From positions 37,728 through 101,727 of the forward strand of contig CAKQDX010000007.1 in the NCBI GenBank assembly GCA_934229725.1: 64,000 nucleotides of DNA. Reading direction: 5' to 3'. Numbering within the stretch: the stretch's first letter is position 1; every line of letters begins with the position of its first letter. Below the pieces are notes generated by a model, which made no database searches, was not told where the DNA came from, and saw only the letters and a program-made list of their open reading frames with translations. The translations under genes were made by a program, and so were the position numbers. The stretch comes from an uncultured Streptococcus sp. GTDB lineage: Bacteria > Bacillota > Bacilli > Lactobacillales > Streptococcaceae. Below, in pieces: positions 41,770 to 49,838 of the stretch.

Positions 41770-42409
41770 AGCGTAACCTCCTTTCAATCCAACTAAAGAC
41801 TAGGGAAATCGGCAGCAACATTAAGAGATAAGCCACCACCAACATACCTAAAGCCACATCGGTTTCGTAGTAAAGACCAATCAAATCCTTGGCCACATAC
41901 ATCAAATCCGCCAAGGCTACCGCAGAGAATACTGACGTTTCCTTAATAAGGAAGATGACGTTGGCACTAAATGACGGAAGCGCCACGGCCACTGCCTGAG
42001 GAAGGACGACATAGCGAAAAACTTGGAACGGTGTCAAGCCAATAGACAAGCCCACTTCATGCTGGGTCTGACTAACAGCTTCAAGACCACTTCGGAAGGA
42101 CTCCGCCATATAGGAGCCTCCCAAGAAAATCAAACCTACCACAGCACATGCCTCTGACGATAGAACCAAACCTATACGAGGCAAGCCAAAGTAGAGAAAG
42201 AAGAGCTGAATCAAAAGCGGTGTATTACGAGAAAGCTCAATATAAGCCGTCGAAAGCTGACTCAAAATCGGCACTCGGTAATGACGAATAACACTCACCA
42301 CCAAGCCCAAAAGGAAGGAACCAAGAATCCCCAGAACGGCAATATGTAAGGTTAAAAAGAATGCCTTCTGATAAAAGGGCAAATACTGTTGAACAATGGA
42401 CCAGTCCAA
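41729..42409 (-). CDS. Polar amino-acid ABC transporter, permease 1
   Basis: 226 residues. The start appears to be TTG at 42409 with GGAGG 6 bases upstream. Membrane helices and the EAA motif EVGLSIGLTPFQVFRYVVLPQA identify it as a HisQ/GlnP-type subunit. It is the first gene of the operon, which runs permease 1, permease 2, ATPase, binding protein. The 5' leader contains a repeated short-peptide segment (see 42427-42557). Confidence 0.88.
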   Translation of the reverse strand: MDWSIVQQYLPFYQKAFFLTLHIAVLGILGSFLLGLVVSVIRHYRVPILSQLSTAYIELSRNTPLLIQLFFLYFGLPRIGLVLSSEACAVVGLIFLGGSYMAESFRSGLEAVSQTQHEVGLSIGLTPFQVFRYVVLPQAVAVALPSFSANVIFLIKETSVFSAVALADLMYVAKDLIGLYYETDVALGMLVVAYLLMLLPISLVFSWIERRLRYAGFGLSSSSSGE

Positions 42410-42426
42410 AACTTACCTCCTCATTT

Positions 42427-42557
42427 AAGATACAAAGGGCGTATAGAATTCCGTAAGGCAAATAGGAAACTGACGTCATGTGCGAACACACTAGGAAGTT
42501 TATCTTTTGCTCTAGGAATTTAGCCTGTGTTCAATTCCACAAGATACAAAGGGCGTA
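42427..42557 (-). repeat. Repeated segment in the ABC-operon leader
   Basis: A 17-base sequence (plus strand AAGATACAAAGGGCGTA) occurs at 42427-42443 and 42541-42557, 114 bases apart. On the minus strand both copies can be read as YG(I)xYALCIL. One lies in a 17-codon ORF (see below); the other runs into the first permease gene in a different frame. Confidence 0.6.
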
Positions 42558-42586
42558 GAAAATGCCATAAGCACTCACTGCCATCA
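42533..42586 (-). CDS. Possible 17-residue leader peptide
   Basis: Minus strand ATG to TGA encodes MAVSAYGIFYALCILWN. The ribosome binding site is weak. The repeated YALCIL with a Cys inside could serve a cysteine- or leucine-responsive leader, but no terminator/antiterminator pair is clear. Low confidence. Confidence 0.25.
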
Positions 42587-42768
42587 ACTTCTAGCCCTCT
42601 GACCCTTCTCTCGCATTTGAAAAGCACAGCTTCACAAAATACGAATGAATAGCTTTATGTCATTTTGAAACGTTAGCTTTATTCTACCACCGCTGAGATT
42701 ATTTGGATAATATGTATTTTTTATCAGCGTGATAAAGAAAAGATATAGATAAACTGATACATTTTGTA

Positions 42769-42830
42769 AAAAAAAAACACCTCAGTCTCAGAGATTTCTC
42801 CGAAACTAAGATGTCTGTTTTCTAAATCAT
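42769..42830 (-). terminator. Terminator of ddl
   Basis: Minus strand long hairpin ACATCTTAGTTTC/GAGACTGAGGTGT with GU pairs and inner GAGA/TCTC, followed by ten T. The stretch 42600-42768 holds no recognisable gene. Confidence 0.75.
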
Positions 42831-42835
42831 ATTGC

Positions 42836-43882
42836 TTAAATCAAATGGCTTTCACGTTTCTCGAACATTTCTTGTCCTAACGCTACCAATTCCTTGATAA
42901 GGTCTGTATAAGAGAGTCCCATATTTTCCCAAAGCAATGGATACATTGACCATTGGGTGAAACCTGGCATTGTATTGAGCTCATTAAGATAAATGGTTCC
43001 ATCCTCAGCCAAGAAGAAATCACAGCGAGCAAGACCACAACCACCAAGGGCACGGAAGGCCTTGGCCGCATAGGCACGCATTTGCGTCATGACTTCTGCA
43101 GGCACGTGAGCTGGGATATCCATGGTAATCTTATTGTCGATATACTTGGCCTGATAATCATAGAAGGCAACGTCTTTAACAACTTCACCTGGTTCTGTTG
43201 TTTTGACAGTCGTATTACCAAGGATACCAACCTCGATTTCACGGGCAACCACACCCTGCTCAATCAAGATACGGCTATCATATTTGAGGGCCAAATCAAT
43301 CGCTTCACGAAGCTCTGCTTCATTTTCAGCCTTAGAAATCCCAACAGATGACCCCATGTTAGCTGGTTTTACGAAAACTGGGAAGGCTAATTTTTGCACA
43401 GTTCTAGCCACTGCTGCTTCCAAATCTTCACCCTCGATGAAGACTGTGTAGGCAACCTGGGGTACACCCACAACCTCAAGAATATGTTTGGTCGTAATCT
43501 TGTCCATGGCAACGCTTGATGAAAGGACATTGGTACCCACGTAAGGCAACTTGAGGGTTTCAAGGAAACCTTGGATAGACCCATCCTCACCCATAGGTCC
43601 ATGAAGGACTGGGAAGACCACAGCACCTTCTTCGTAGATGTCACTTGGTTTGATAGCCTGACTAGCCACAACTGTGTCATTAGTCATGAGCTTCTCGTCA
43701 TCACCTGGTGTTTCCGTAAACTCTTGTGTTTTGATAAAATCACCAGACTGAGTGATAAAGTAGGTTTTAACCTCAAATGCGCTATAATCCACCGCACGCA
43801 TGACACTCTCAGCTGAAAGAACAGACACTTCACGTTCTGCAGAACGTCCACCGTATAGAAGGATAAGGGTTTGTTTAGACAT
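42836..43882 (-). CDS. ddl: D-alanine--D-alanine ligase
   Basis: 348 residues from the ATG at 43882: N-terminal ILLYGGRSAEREVSVLSAESV, the ATP-grasp central domain (FPVFVKPANMGSSVGISKAEN, IEQGVVAREIEVGILG) and the C-terminal metal-binding LNELNTMPGFT. It makes the dipeptide used by MurF. The chosen start matches the family, though its ribosome binding site is weak; an in-frame ATG at 43921 lies at the foot of a leader hairpin. Confidence 0.93.
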   Translation of the reverse strand: MSKQTLILLYGGRSAEREVSVLSAESVMRAVDYSAFEVKTYFITQSGDFIKTQEFTETPGDDEKLMTNDTVVASQAIKPSDIYEEGAVVFPVLHGPMGEDGSIQGFLETLKLPYVGTNVLSSSVAMDKITTKHILEVVGVPQVAYTVFIEGEDLEAAVARTVQKLAFPVFVKPANMGSSVGISKAENEAELREAIDLALKYDSRILIEQGVVAREIEVGILGNTTVKTTEPGEVVKDVAFYDYQAKYIDNKITMDIPAHVPAEVMTQMRAYAAKAFRALGGCGLARCDFFLAEDGTIYLNELNTMPGFTQWSMYPLLWENMGLSYTDLIKELVALGQEMFEKRESHLI

Positions 43883-43921
43883 AGGTATACCATTTTCTTT
43901 TCTTAATTTTGTGATCTCCAT

Positions 43922-43945
43922 AAAAAGGGAACTCTTACCCTTTTA
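43922..43945 (-). promoter_or_regulatory. Hairpin in the ddl leader
   Basis: Minus strand AAAAGGG/CCCTTTT followed by T, between the likely -10 (TGA-TATGAT near 43965) and the ddl start. It could attenuate ddl transcription. Confidence 0.35.
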
Positions 43946-44006
43946 GAGAATATAATTACACTAATCATATCACAAAAAAATAGGTTTTTCAAAAGTATTG
44001 TGGATA

Positions 44007-44032
44007 GAAAAAAACAGCCTAAGAGCTGTTTC
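44007..44032 (-). terminator. Terminator of copYAZ
   Basis: Minus strand AACAGC/GCTGTT plus seven T. Confidence 0.75.
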
Positions 44033-44041
44033 ATTCCTGTC

Positions 44042-44245
44042 TTAGATTTCGTCACCAAGTTCGAACTTAGTGCCTTTGAGGGCACGTTTGAGAGACCACT
44101 TCCATGGTTTACCCTCAATAGTGACTTGTTTATTTTCAAGGTCAACTTGAACCTTTTCTACGCCTTTAACAGCAGAGAGTTTTTCGGTAACGGTTTTGAC
44201 ACAGCCTTGGCATTTCATTCCTGTAATATTATATGTTTTTGTCAT
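44042..44245 (-). CDS. copZ: Copper chaperone CopZ
   Basis: 67 residues, one heavy-metal-associated domain with the Cu(I) site MKCQGC at residues 10-15. It carries copper in the cytosol to CopA or CopY. It is the last gene of copYAZ. The segment EGKPWKWSLKRALKGTKFELG is slightly longer and more basic than in classical CopZ. Confidence 0.9.
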   Translation of the reverse strand: MTKTYNITGMKCQGCVKTVTEKLSAVKGVEKVQVDLENKQVTIEGKPWKWSLKRALKGTKFELGDEI

Positions 44246-44319
44246 TTTTCTTTCTTCCTTTTCTTTAATTATTTTTTTGATACACAGCTTAAGTCGCAGA
44301 GGTCACAAGCAATCAATGC

Positions 44320-46548
44320 TTAGACTTTGCGACGTTTGAGACGTAGAGCATTGAGGACGACTGAGACAGAGCTAAAGCTCATGGCCAGTCCTGCTATCAT
44401 TGGGTCAAGGAGCGGGCCACCAAAGAGGTGGAGGACACCCATGGCCACTGGGATAGACAGGATATTGTAAATAAATGCCCAAAAGAGGTTCTCTTTAATC
44501 GTCGTGATCGTCGCCTGACTAATTTTCAAGGCCTTAACCACATCCATGAGGTTGGGTTTCATAAGGACCATATCGGCACTTTCCATGGCAATATCTGTCC
44601 CTGACCCCATGGCAATACCGATATCAGCAGTCGCAAGGGCTGGGGCATCATTGATACCATCACCAACCATGATGACTGATTTTCCTTCTGCTTGCAGGTC
44701 GCTAATCACCCTAGATTTTTCTTGCGGAAGCACTTGACTGATGACACGCTTGATACCAACCTTTTGAGCGATGGCTTGAGCTGTTTGGTCATTATCCCCA
44801 GTCAACATGATGACTTCCTTGCCCATTTGATGAAGGGCTGCCACCATATCTGCACTATCTGCTTTAACCTGATCAGCTACACCGAAGAGTCCGATTAACT
44901 TACCATCTTCAGCCAGGAAAATAGGAGTCTGTCCATCAGCTGTCAAGTTTTGGAAATCAGTTTGTGCAGGGGTTAAGTCGACTTTTTCCTCTGCCATAAG
45001 GGTTTGATTCCCAGCTAGATAAGTTTTGCCTGCATAGCTAGCAGTGAGTCCTCGTCCAGTCAAACTTGAGAAATTGTCCATCTCTAACAAGTCCAAGTTA
45101 GCATTTTCTGCTGCCACAAGGATAGCCTGACCCAAAGGGTGTTCGGACTTGGCTTCCAAGGATGCTAAAAGCTGCAAAGCTGCTCCGCTATTGCCATAGG
45201 TATAACTAGAAACCAACTGAGGTTTCCCCTGAGTAATGGTTCCTGTCTTATCAAAGACGAGGACATCAGCCTTGTGCGCTAGCTCGAGCACATCTCCACG
45301 CTTGTAGAGAATACCGTGTCCTGCACCAAGCCCTGTACCAACCATGATGGCTGTTGGTGTCGCAAGACCCAAAGCACATGGACAAGCAATAACCAAGACG
45401 CTAACTGCTACTGTCATAGCAAAAGTGAAGGTTTGTCCCATGATAAAGTACCAGAAGAGGCCAGAAATAAGGGCGATAGCCATGACAACAGGGACAAAGA
45501 TCGCTGACACCTGATCGGCAATCTTAGCAATCGGTGCCTTGGTTTGTTGGGCATCCTCGACCAATTTAATGATTTGAGAAAGCAGAGTGTCCTTACCAAT
45601 CTTTTCCGCCTCATAAATCAAGCTACCTTGACCATTAATAGAACCTGCAAAAACTGGCTTACCAGCAGATTTTTCAATAGGAAGCGACTCACCTGTAAGC
45701 ATACTCTCATCAATAGCAGAGCTACCAGAAATTACCTGACCATCCACGGCTATCTTTTCCCCAGGTTTAACCACAATATGGTCACCAAGGACAACCTTAT
45801 CCACAGGAAGCTTGACTTCCTTACCATCACGAAGGACAGTTGCTTCCTTGGCTGACAAGTGCATGAGTTTCTTGATAGCTTCTGAAGTTCGACCTTTAGA
45901 GAGGGTTTCAAAGTACTTACCTAGAGTAATCAAGGTCAAGATAACAGCCACTGACTCAAAATAAAGTTGGTGGGCGTGATGGGCATGTCCCAAAGAAATG
46001 TGGTAAGTACCATAGAGACTATAAAGGAAGGCCGCCGACGTTGCCAAGGCTACCAAGGCATCCATGTTAGGATGACCCTTGGCCAAGGTACGAAAACCAT
46101 TACTATAGAAAGAACGGCCCAACCACATGACGGGAACCGTCAAAACCAATAATACCAAGGCATAAGTCAGGGCTGCATGGTGAGGAGACAAGACGTTTGG
46201 TACAGGCAAACCGACCATTGGCCCCATAGCCAGATAAAAGAGAGGAATGGTGAAGATTGATGACCAAATGAGGCGCTCACGCACCTTATGAATCTTGTCT
46301 TCTTCACGTTCTTCCTGACTTTTAGCTGTATCTGGGTTGTAGACTTCGGCTTCATAACCAGCGTCAGCCACAGCCTTTTCAATGGCTTCTGGACTAACTT
46401 TATCCCCAGCATAATCCACAGACATTTTTTCGGTGGTTAGGTTAACCACAGCCTTGTCCACACCATCCAACTTATTAACAGCATTTTCAACATTGGCTAC
46501 ACAGGATGCACAGGTCATCCCATTAACCACAAAGGTTTCTTTTGCCAT
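44320..46548 (-). CDS. copA: Copper-exporting P-type ATPase CopA
   Basis: 742 residues: an N-terminal metal-binding domain with MTCASC, eight membrane helices with the transport motif ACPCALGLATP (CPC), actuator MLTGES, phosphorylation site FDKTGTITQG, and GDGINDAPAL. It pumps Cu(I) out of the cell. The gene lies 3 bases after copY. Confidence 0.95.
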   Translation of the reverse strand: MAKETFVVNGMTCASCVANVENAVNKLDGVDKAVVNLTTEKMSVDYAGDKVSPEAIEKAVADAGYEAEVYNPDTAKSQEEREEDKIHKVRERLIWSSIFTIPLFYLAMGPMVGLPVPNVLSPHHAALTYALVLLVLTVPVMWLGRSFYSNGFRTLAKGHPNMDALVALATSAAFLYSLYGTYHISLGHAHHAHQLYFESVAVILTLITLGKYFETLSKGRTSEAIKKLMHLSAKEATVLRDGKEVKLPVDKVVLGDHIVVKPGEKIAVDGQVISGSSAIDESMLTGESLPIEKSAGKPVFAGSINGQGSLIYEAEKIGKDTLLSQIIKLVEDAQQTKAPIAKIADQVSAIFVPVVMAIALISGLFWYFIMGQTFTFAMTVAVSVLVIACPCALGLATPTAIMVGTGLGAGHGILYKRGDVLELAHKADVLVFDKTGTITQGKPQLVSSYTYGNSGAALQLLASLEAKSEHPLGQAILVAAENANLDLLEMDNFSSLTGRGLTASYAGKTYLAGNQTLMAEEKVDLTPAQTDFQNLTADGQTPIFLAEDGKLIGLFGVADQVKADSADMVAALHQMGKEVIMLTGDNDQTAQAIAQKVGIKRVISQVLPQEKSRVISDLQAEGKSVIMVGDGINDAPALATADIGIAMGSGTDIAMESADMVLMKPNLMDVVKALKISQATITTIKENLFWAFIYNILSIPVAMGVLHLFGGPLLDPMIAGLAMSFSSVSVVLNALRLKRRKV

Positions 46549-46551
46549 TTC

Positions 46552-46983
46552 CTATATCACCTCTATATGATGCCCACAAGCACATTGGCCAGGCACACAG
46601 TCACACACCACCTGATCCACAGGTTCTTTTGCTGAAAGCAGGGCCTGTAACTTATCCACATCAGCTTGAGTCATCGGCGTCTTTGCCATAAGTTGACCCA
46701 ATAAATCGCTGTGTTTGGTCAAACAAATCTTGTCAAAAACAGCTTCTAAAGCCTGTAAATTCGCCTCATCTTCCCCCAAGCTAGCTTGATAGATAAAGCC
46801 TCGCCCTTGACGCTGACTGGTTAGGTACCCCTTGTCCGCCAAACGTCCAATCAAGGTTTTTACTGTCGAAGCCGACCAGTCTAGCTTCTTAGCTAGAATC
46901 GCTATAATTTCTGAAGAAGTCGCCTGTTCCTTAGCCCAGAGCACTCGCATGACTTCCCATTCCGCAGGTGAAATTGTCGGCAT
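46552..46983 (-). CDS. copY: Copper-responsive repressor CopY
   Basis: 143 residues: BlaI/MecI-type winged helix (about 5-75, SPAEWEVMRVLWAKEQATSSEI and WSASTVKTLIGRLADKGYL) and a C-terminal metal site CDCVPGQCACGH (CxC-x4-CxC). In enterococci and streptococci, zinc-loaded CopY represses its own operon, and copper displaces zinc and releases it. Two CopY-type boxes flank its promoter. Confidence 0.95.
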   Translation of the reverse strand: MPTISPAEWEVMRVLWAKEQATSSEIIAILAKKLDWSASTVKTLIGRLADKGYLTSQRQGRGFIYQASLGEDEANLQALEAVFDKICLTKHSDLLGQLMAKTPMTQADVDKLQALLSAKEPVDQVVCDCVPGQCACGHHIEVI

Positions 46984-47013
46984 GATAGCTCCTTTCTGAA
47001 TTTGTTATTTGTT

Positions 47014-47023
47014 TACGTTTGTA
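47014..47023 (-). promoter_or_regulatory. CopY operator-like box 1
   Basis: Minus strand TACAAACGTA, one mismatch from TACAnnTGTA, inside a 23-base segment repeated at 47065. It lies just downstream of the -10. Confidence 0.7.
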
Positions 47024-47028
47024 GATTT

Positions 47029-47057
47029 ATTTTAACGCTATCATGAAAACATGTCAA
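47029..47057 (-). promoter_or_regulatory. Promoter of copYAZ
   Basis: Minus strand TTGACA, 17-base spacer, TAAAAT. Confidence 0.75.
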
Positions 47058-47067
47058 GAGTTTTGTT

Positions 47068-47077
47068 TACCTTTGTA
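47068..47077 (-). promoter_or_regulatory. CopY operator-like box 2
   Basis: Minus strand TACAAAGGTA, 54 bases from box 1 and just upstream of the -35, so the two boxes bracket the promoter. Confidence 0.65.
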
Positions 47078-47146
47078 GATTTATTTTTTTTAATTTCCAA
47101 GATCACTTCAAGGACCTTGGAATGTTTTCATTATCTTAGGCAAAAA

Positions 47147-48325
47147 TTATGCCTTAGGATTTTTCTGATACAGTTTAGTCATAAGCATTATTCCCAAGAC
47201 GAGTATAATGACAGGAAGACTGTATCCCAAATAAATCGTAGTGACTTGCAGACCTCTCTTGATAAGCATACCACTAACAAATACAACAATCCCTGTCAAA
47301 ACCTGATTCAAGACTTCGATTTTCAAATAAAGATTGTTGAGCTGTAGGGGATTCAACTTCTCTTGCAGGTAAACATTTTGCGAGATTCCAGATATCGTTT
47401 GGCCAACTGCTAAAAAGATATAGCTAAGTAAAACAGTCGGTAGGTTAGGTACGAATGGAAAGACGACAACGTAACCCAAATAGACAAGAGACCCTAACAA
47501 GTAAACGGTCATAGGGGAGTATTTAGTGAGACTTTTGAAAGATAGAATTGAACTCGTTGCTAGAAAGGCAATGGCTAAGAAGGACAGAGAGAAAGAATAA
47601 GCCTGACTAGAAATACCGACATCTTTGGTCAGGAAGATAACCTCATAAGCATCATATAAGACACCCACTGACTGTAAGAGTATAGTCATCATAACCATCT
47701 TAAGGACGACACTCTGCCTTCCAAAAATAGGACTACCTTGACTGGAAGAAACCTCCTCTTCTGAATCATTCTCACGGTCAAAAATAATTGGTCCTAGTTT
47801 GAACAATAAGAGCGTTGCTAGTAGCGTTAGCACACTGTAGACCAAAAATAAGCTCCCTAAATCAAGGCTACCCCAGAGACCAACTATCATAGGTGCTAAG
47901 AAATAGGAAGCTGACCCAATCATAGTATAGGTACTATTAAATTTTTGTAAGTTGGCTTTTTTAACAAGCACGGGCACCGCTGAGGACAACAAACTGTTAA
48001 AGTAGGTTGTCAACACTTCAGTCAAAACCACCAAAGCAAATACAAAAACACTACCCATGGCAAGATAAATCAAAGCAAGACAGACTGCCTTAAGCAATTC
48101 AATACCAATCAAAACATATTTTTTATTTGTGATTTTTCCTACAAATTGATGTCCCACATTGGCAAGAATCCCTCCTAAGAATTTGGCAATCCATAGCCCT
48201 AAGACATAGTCCACCGAGATTTTAGAGAAGATAATACTCAATGCTATCGCATAGCCGTACTCGATAATCAGTGACAAAAACCTATTTAGGAAAATAATCC
48301 TAGAATTGTTGGTAAACATTAGCAA
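47147..48325 (-). CDS. MFS transporter
   Basis: 392 residues with about twelve hydrophobic segments and the loop 2-3 pattern of major facilitator proteins in a degenerate form (GHQFVGKITNKKYVLIG). An acidic central loop (FDRENDSEEE) separates the halves. The best start is TTG at 48325 (AAAGG 8 bases upstream) or ATG at 48319. Substrate unknown; MFS members of this size often export drugs or peptides. It may be linked to the small ORF upstream. Confidence 0.8.
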   Translation of the reverse strand: MLMFTNNSRIIFLNRFLSLIIEYGYAIALSIIFSKISVDYVLGLWIAKFLGGILANVGHQFVGKITNKKYVLIGIELLKAVCLALIYLAMGSVFVFALVVLTEVLTTYFNSLLSSAVPVLVKKANLQKFNSTYTMIGSASYFLAPMIVGLWGSLDLGSLFLVYSVLTLLATLLLFKLGPIIFDRENDSEEEVSSSQGSPIFGRQSVVLKMVMMTILLQSVGVLYDAYEVIFLTKDVGISSQAYSFSLSFLAIAFLATSSILSFKSLTKYSPMTVYLLGSLVYLGYVVVFPFVPNLPTVLLSYIFLAVGQTISGISQNVYLQEKLNPLQLNNLYLKIEVLNQVLTGIVVFVSGMLIKRGLQVTTIYLGYSLPVIILVLGIMLMTKLYQKNPKA

Positions 48326-48416
48326 TTTCTAAACCTTTTCTTTTTCATTGCCTTTATTGTAACACTGAAAACTATAGCCTTCAACAGTCACTGACAACTT
48401 GATAAACGCATTAGAA

Positions 48417-48441
48417 AAACACCTTCTAAGAGGTGCTATAC
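48417..48441 (-). terminator. Terminator after the 54-residue ORF
   Basis: Minus strand CACCT...AGGTG hairpin followed by five T. Confidence 0.6.
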
Positions 48442-48442
48442 T

Positions 48443-48607
48443 TTACCAAGATAAAATTGAGTTAACAAGGCTACGGCCAAAATCTCTCCCTTCAACATAC
48501 AAAAATGTAAACACGCCAGGGTAAATAAAAGCCAAACAAATAATCATAAAGAGTATTGACAGAGCTTTCTTGTTTGTCACAAAGAATGAAAAAATATGAT
48601 CAATCAT
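48443..48607 (-). CDS. Small membrane protein, 54 residues
   Basis: ATG at 48607 to TAA; AGAAGG lies about 11 bases upstream. It starts MIDHIFSFFVTNKKALSILF and ends LVNSILSW, with one strong membrane helix (about 16-37), a short polar segment with EGRDFGRS and a hydrophobic end. It is followed directly by a terminator, which supports a real gene. There is no double-glycine leader. It might be a membrane peptide, immunity-like protein or small transporter subunit; the family is unknown. Confidence 0.5.
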   Translation of the reverse strand: MIDHIFSFFVTNKKALSILFMIICLAFIYPGVFTFLYVEGRDFGRSLVNSILSW

Positions 48608-48664
48608 CTTTAGTGATACCTTCTCTTCTTTTTTTAGCTATAAAATCATTCTATAGCTTTCGAA

Positions 48665-48695
48665 AAGAAAAAAATAGTGACATTTATGTCACTAA
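48665..48695 (-). terminator. Terminator after the 45-residue ORF
   Basis: Minus strand AGTGACAT/ATGTCACT followed by ATTTTTTT. Confidence 0.65.
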
Positions 48696-48751
48696 AAAGG
48701 CTTATTCATTTGATACGAGATATACGAAAGTATGATTACAAGATTTAACTC

Positions 48752-48889
48752 TCAACTCAAGCCCTTGTAGATATACAAGGCACCAACTAAAAGAAAAATC
48801 AGGGCATAGTGATTCTCTCCTCGATAGAAAAAGAGTAAGGCTCCTATTAAGAAACAACACCCTAGTATTACCCTCAATGATACTTTCAT
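48752..48889 (-). CDS. Small membrane protein, 45 residues
   Basis: ATG at 48889, with AGAAGG 7 bases upstream. Two hydrophobic segments (about 6-21 and 29-42) are separated by YRGENHY; the protein ends YIYKGLS. A promoter (48964-48992) upstream and a terminator downstream frame it as a monocistronic small gene. Size and two-helix layout recall bacteriocin-immunity-type or regulatory membrane peptides, without any specific match. Confidence 0.55.
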   Translation of the reverse strand: MKVSLRVILGCCFLIGALLFFYRGENHYALIFLLVGALYIYKGLS

Positions 48890-48963
48890 TTGTCTACCTT
48901 CTTTCTATAAGTAAGACGAAAATAAAAACAAGAGATAAATTTAATTCGCTACAATCCACCCAT

Positions 48964-48992
48964 ATTATAAGCTTGATAACTAAGAAAATCAA
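48964..48992 (-). promoter_or_regulatory. Promoter of the 45-residue ORF
   Basis: Minus strand TTGATT, 17-base spacer, TATAAT. Confidence 0.6.
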
Positions 48993-49017
48993 ATCACCCC
49001 AAAGAATAATTTCGATG

Positions 49018-49047
49018 AAAAAACACTCCCCATTTCTGGAGAGTATC
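49018..49047 (-). terminator. Terminator of the trp operon
   Basis: Minus strand ACTCTCC/GGGGAGT plus six T, shortly after the trpA stop codon. Confidence 0.8.
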
Positions 49048-49052
49048 ATCTT

Positions 49053-49835
49053 CTATTTTTCGAAATGTGAACCGAACTTAACAAATTCAGTGACGTCTTC
49101 TTCCTTACCGTCGTGAAGATCACGGACGATTTTTGATCCTACGATAACACCATCTGATACAACGTTAAAGCGTTTAATGTCTTCCTCTGTTGACACACCG
49201 AAACCTGTGAGGACTGGAATGTCTGCATGGGCAGTCAAATTCGACAAGTGTTTATCGAGGTCATCACGGTAATTACCAGTCTTACCAGTGACACCATTAA
49301 TGGCAACGGCGTAGATAAAGCCTTCCGCCCCATCAATCAACTGTTTCTGACGCTCAATTCCGGTCGTCAAGCTTACCAAAGGCACGAGAGCAATATCACT
49401 ATCTTTCAAATATGGGGTGATAAAGTCAGCATGTTCATTTGGCAAATCAGGAATGATGAGCCCCTTGACAGAGGTATCAGCCAAGTCCTTAACAAAGGCT
49501 TCAATACCATATTGATAAACTGGGTTGATGTAGGTCATGATCACCAAAGGCACCTGTGTTTTTTGTTCTTGAAGCTTCTTGATAATAGCTGTCAAAGTCA
49601 CATCTTTAGCCAAACTACGTTGTCCTGCTAGTTCAATAACGGGACCATCAGCCACAGGGTCAGACCATGGAATACCCACCTCAATAGCTGAGACACCACT
49701 ATTTTCTAAGAGAGCAATGGTCTCAAAGAGTCCGTCTAGACCTTTAGCGTGGTCACCGGCCATGATATAAGGTACAAAAATGCCGTGTTTACTGTCTTTG
49801 ATAGCTTGTAGGTGTTTTGTTAGTGTTTTTGTCAT
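49053..49835 (-). CDS. trpA: Tryptophan synthase alpha chain
   Basis: 260 residues, TIM barrel. Catalytic regions are GVSAIEVGIPWSDPVADGPVI (Glu and Asp), IPDLPNEH and VLTGFGVSTEED. It splits indole-3-glycerol phosphate and passes indole to TrpB through an internal tunnel. Last gene of the trp operon, 3 bases after trpB. Confidence 0.95.
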   Translation of the reverse strand: MTKTLTKHLQAIKDSKHGIFVPYIMAGDHAKGLDGLFETIALLENSGVSAIEVGIPWSDPVADGPVIELAGQRSLAKDVTLTAIIKKLQEQKTQVPLVIMTYINPVYQYGIEAFVKDLADTSVKGLIIPDLPNEHADFITPYLKDSDIALVPLVSLTTGIERQKQLIDGAEGFIYAVAINGVTGKTGNYRDDLDKHLSNLTAHADIPVLTGFGVSTEEDIKRFNVVSDGVIVGSKIVRDLHDGKEEDVTEFVKFGSHFEK

Positions 49836-49838
49836 GGT

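Noticed and set aside
42237..42491. 84-codon ORF across the ABC permease start
   Set aside because: Most of it overlaps the permease in another frame and has no ribosome binding site; only the repeated YALCIL part is noted.
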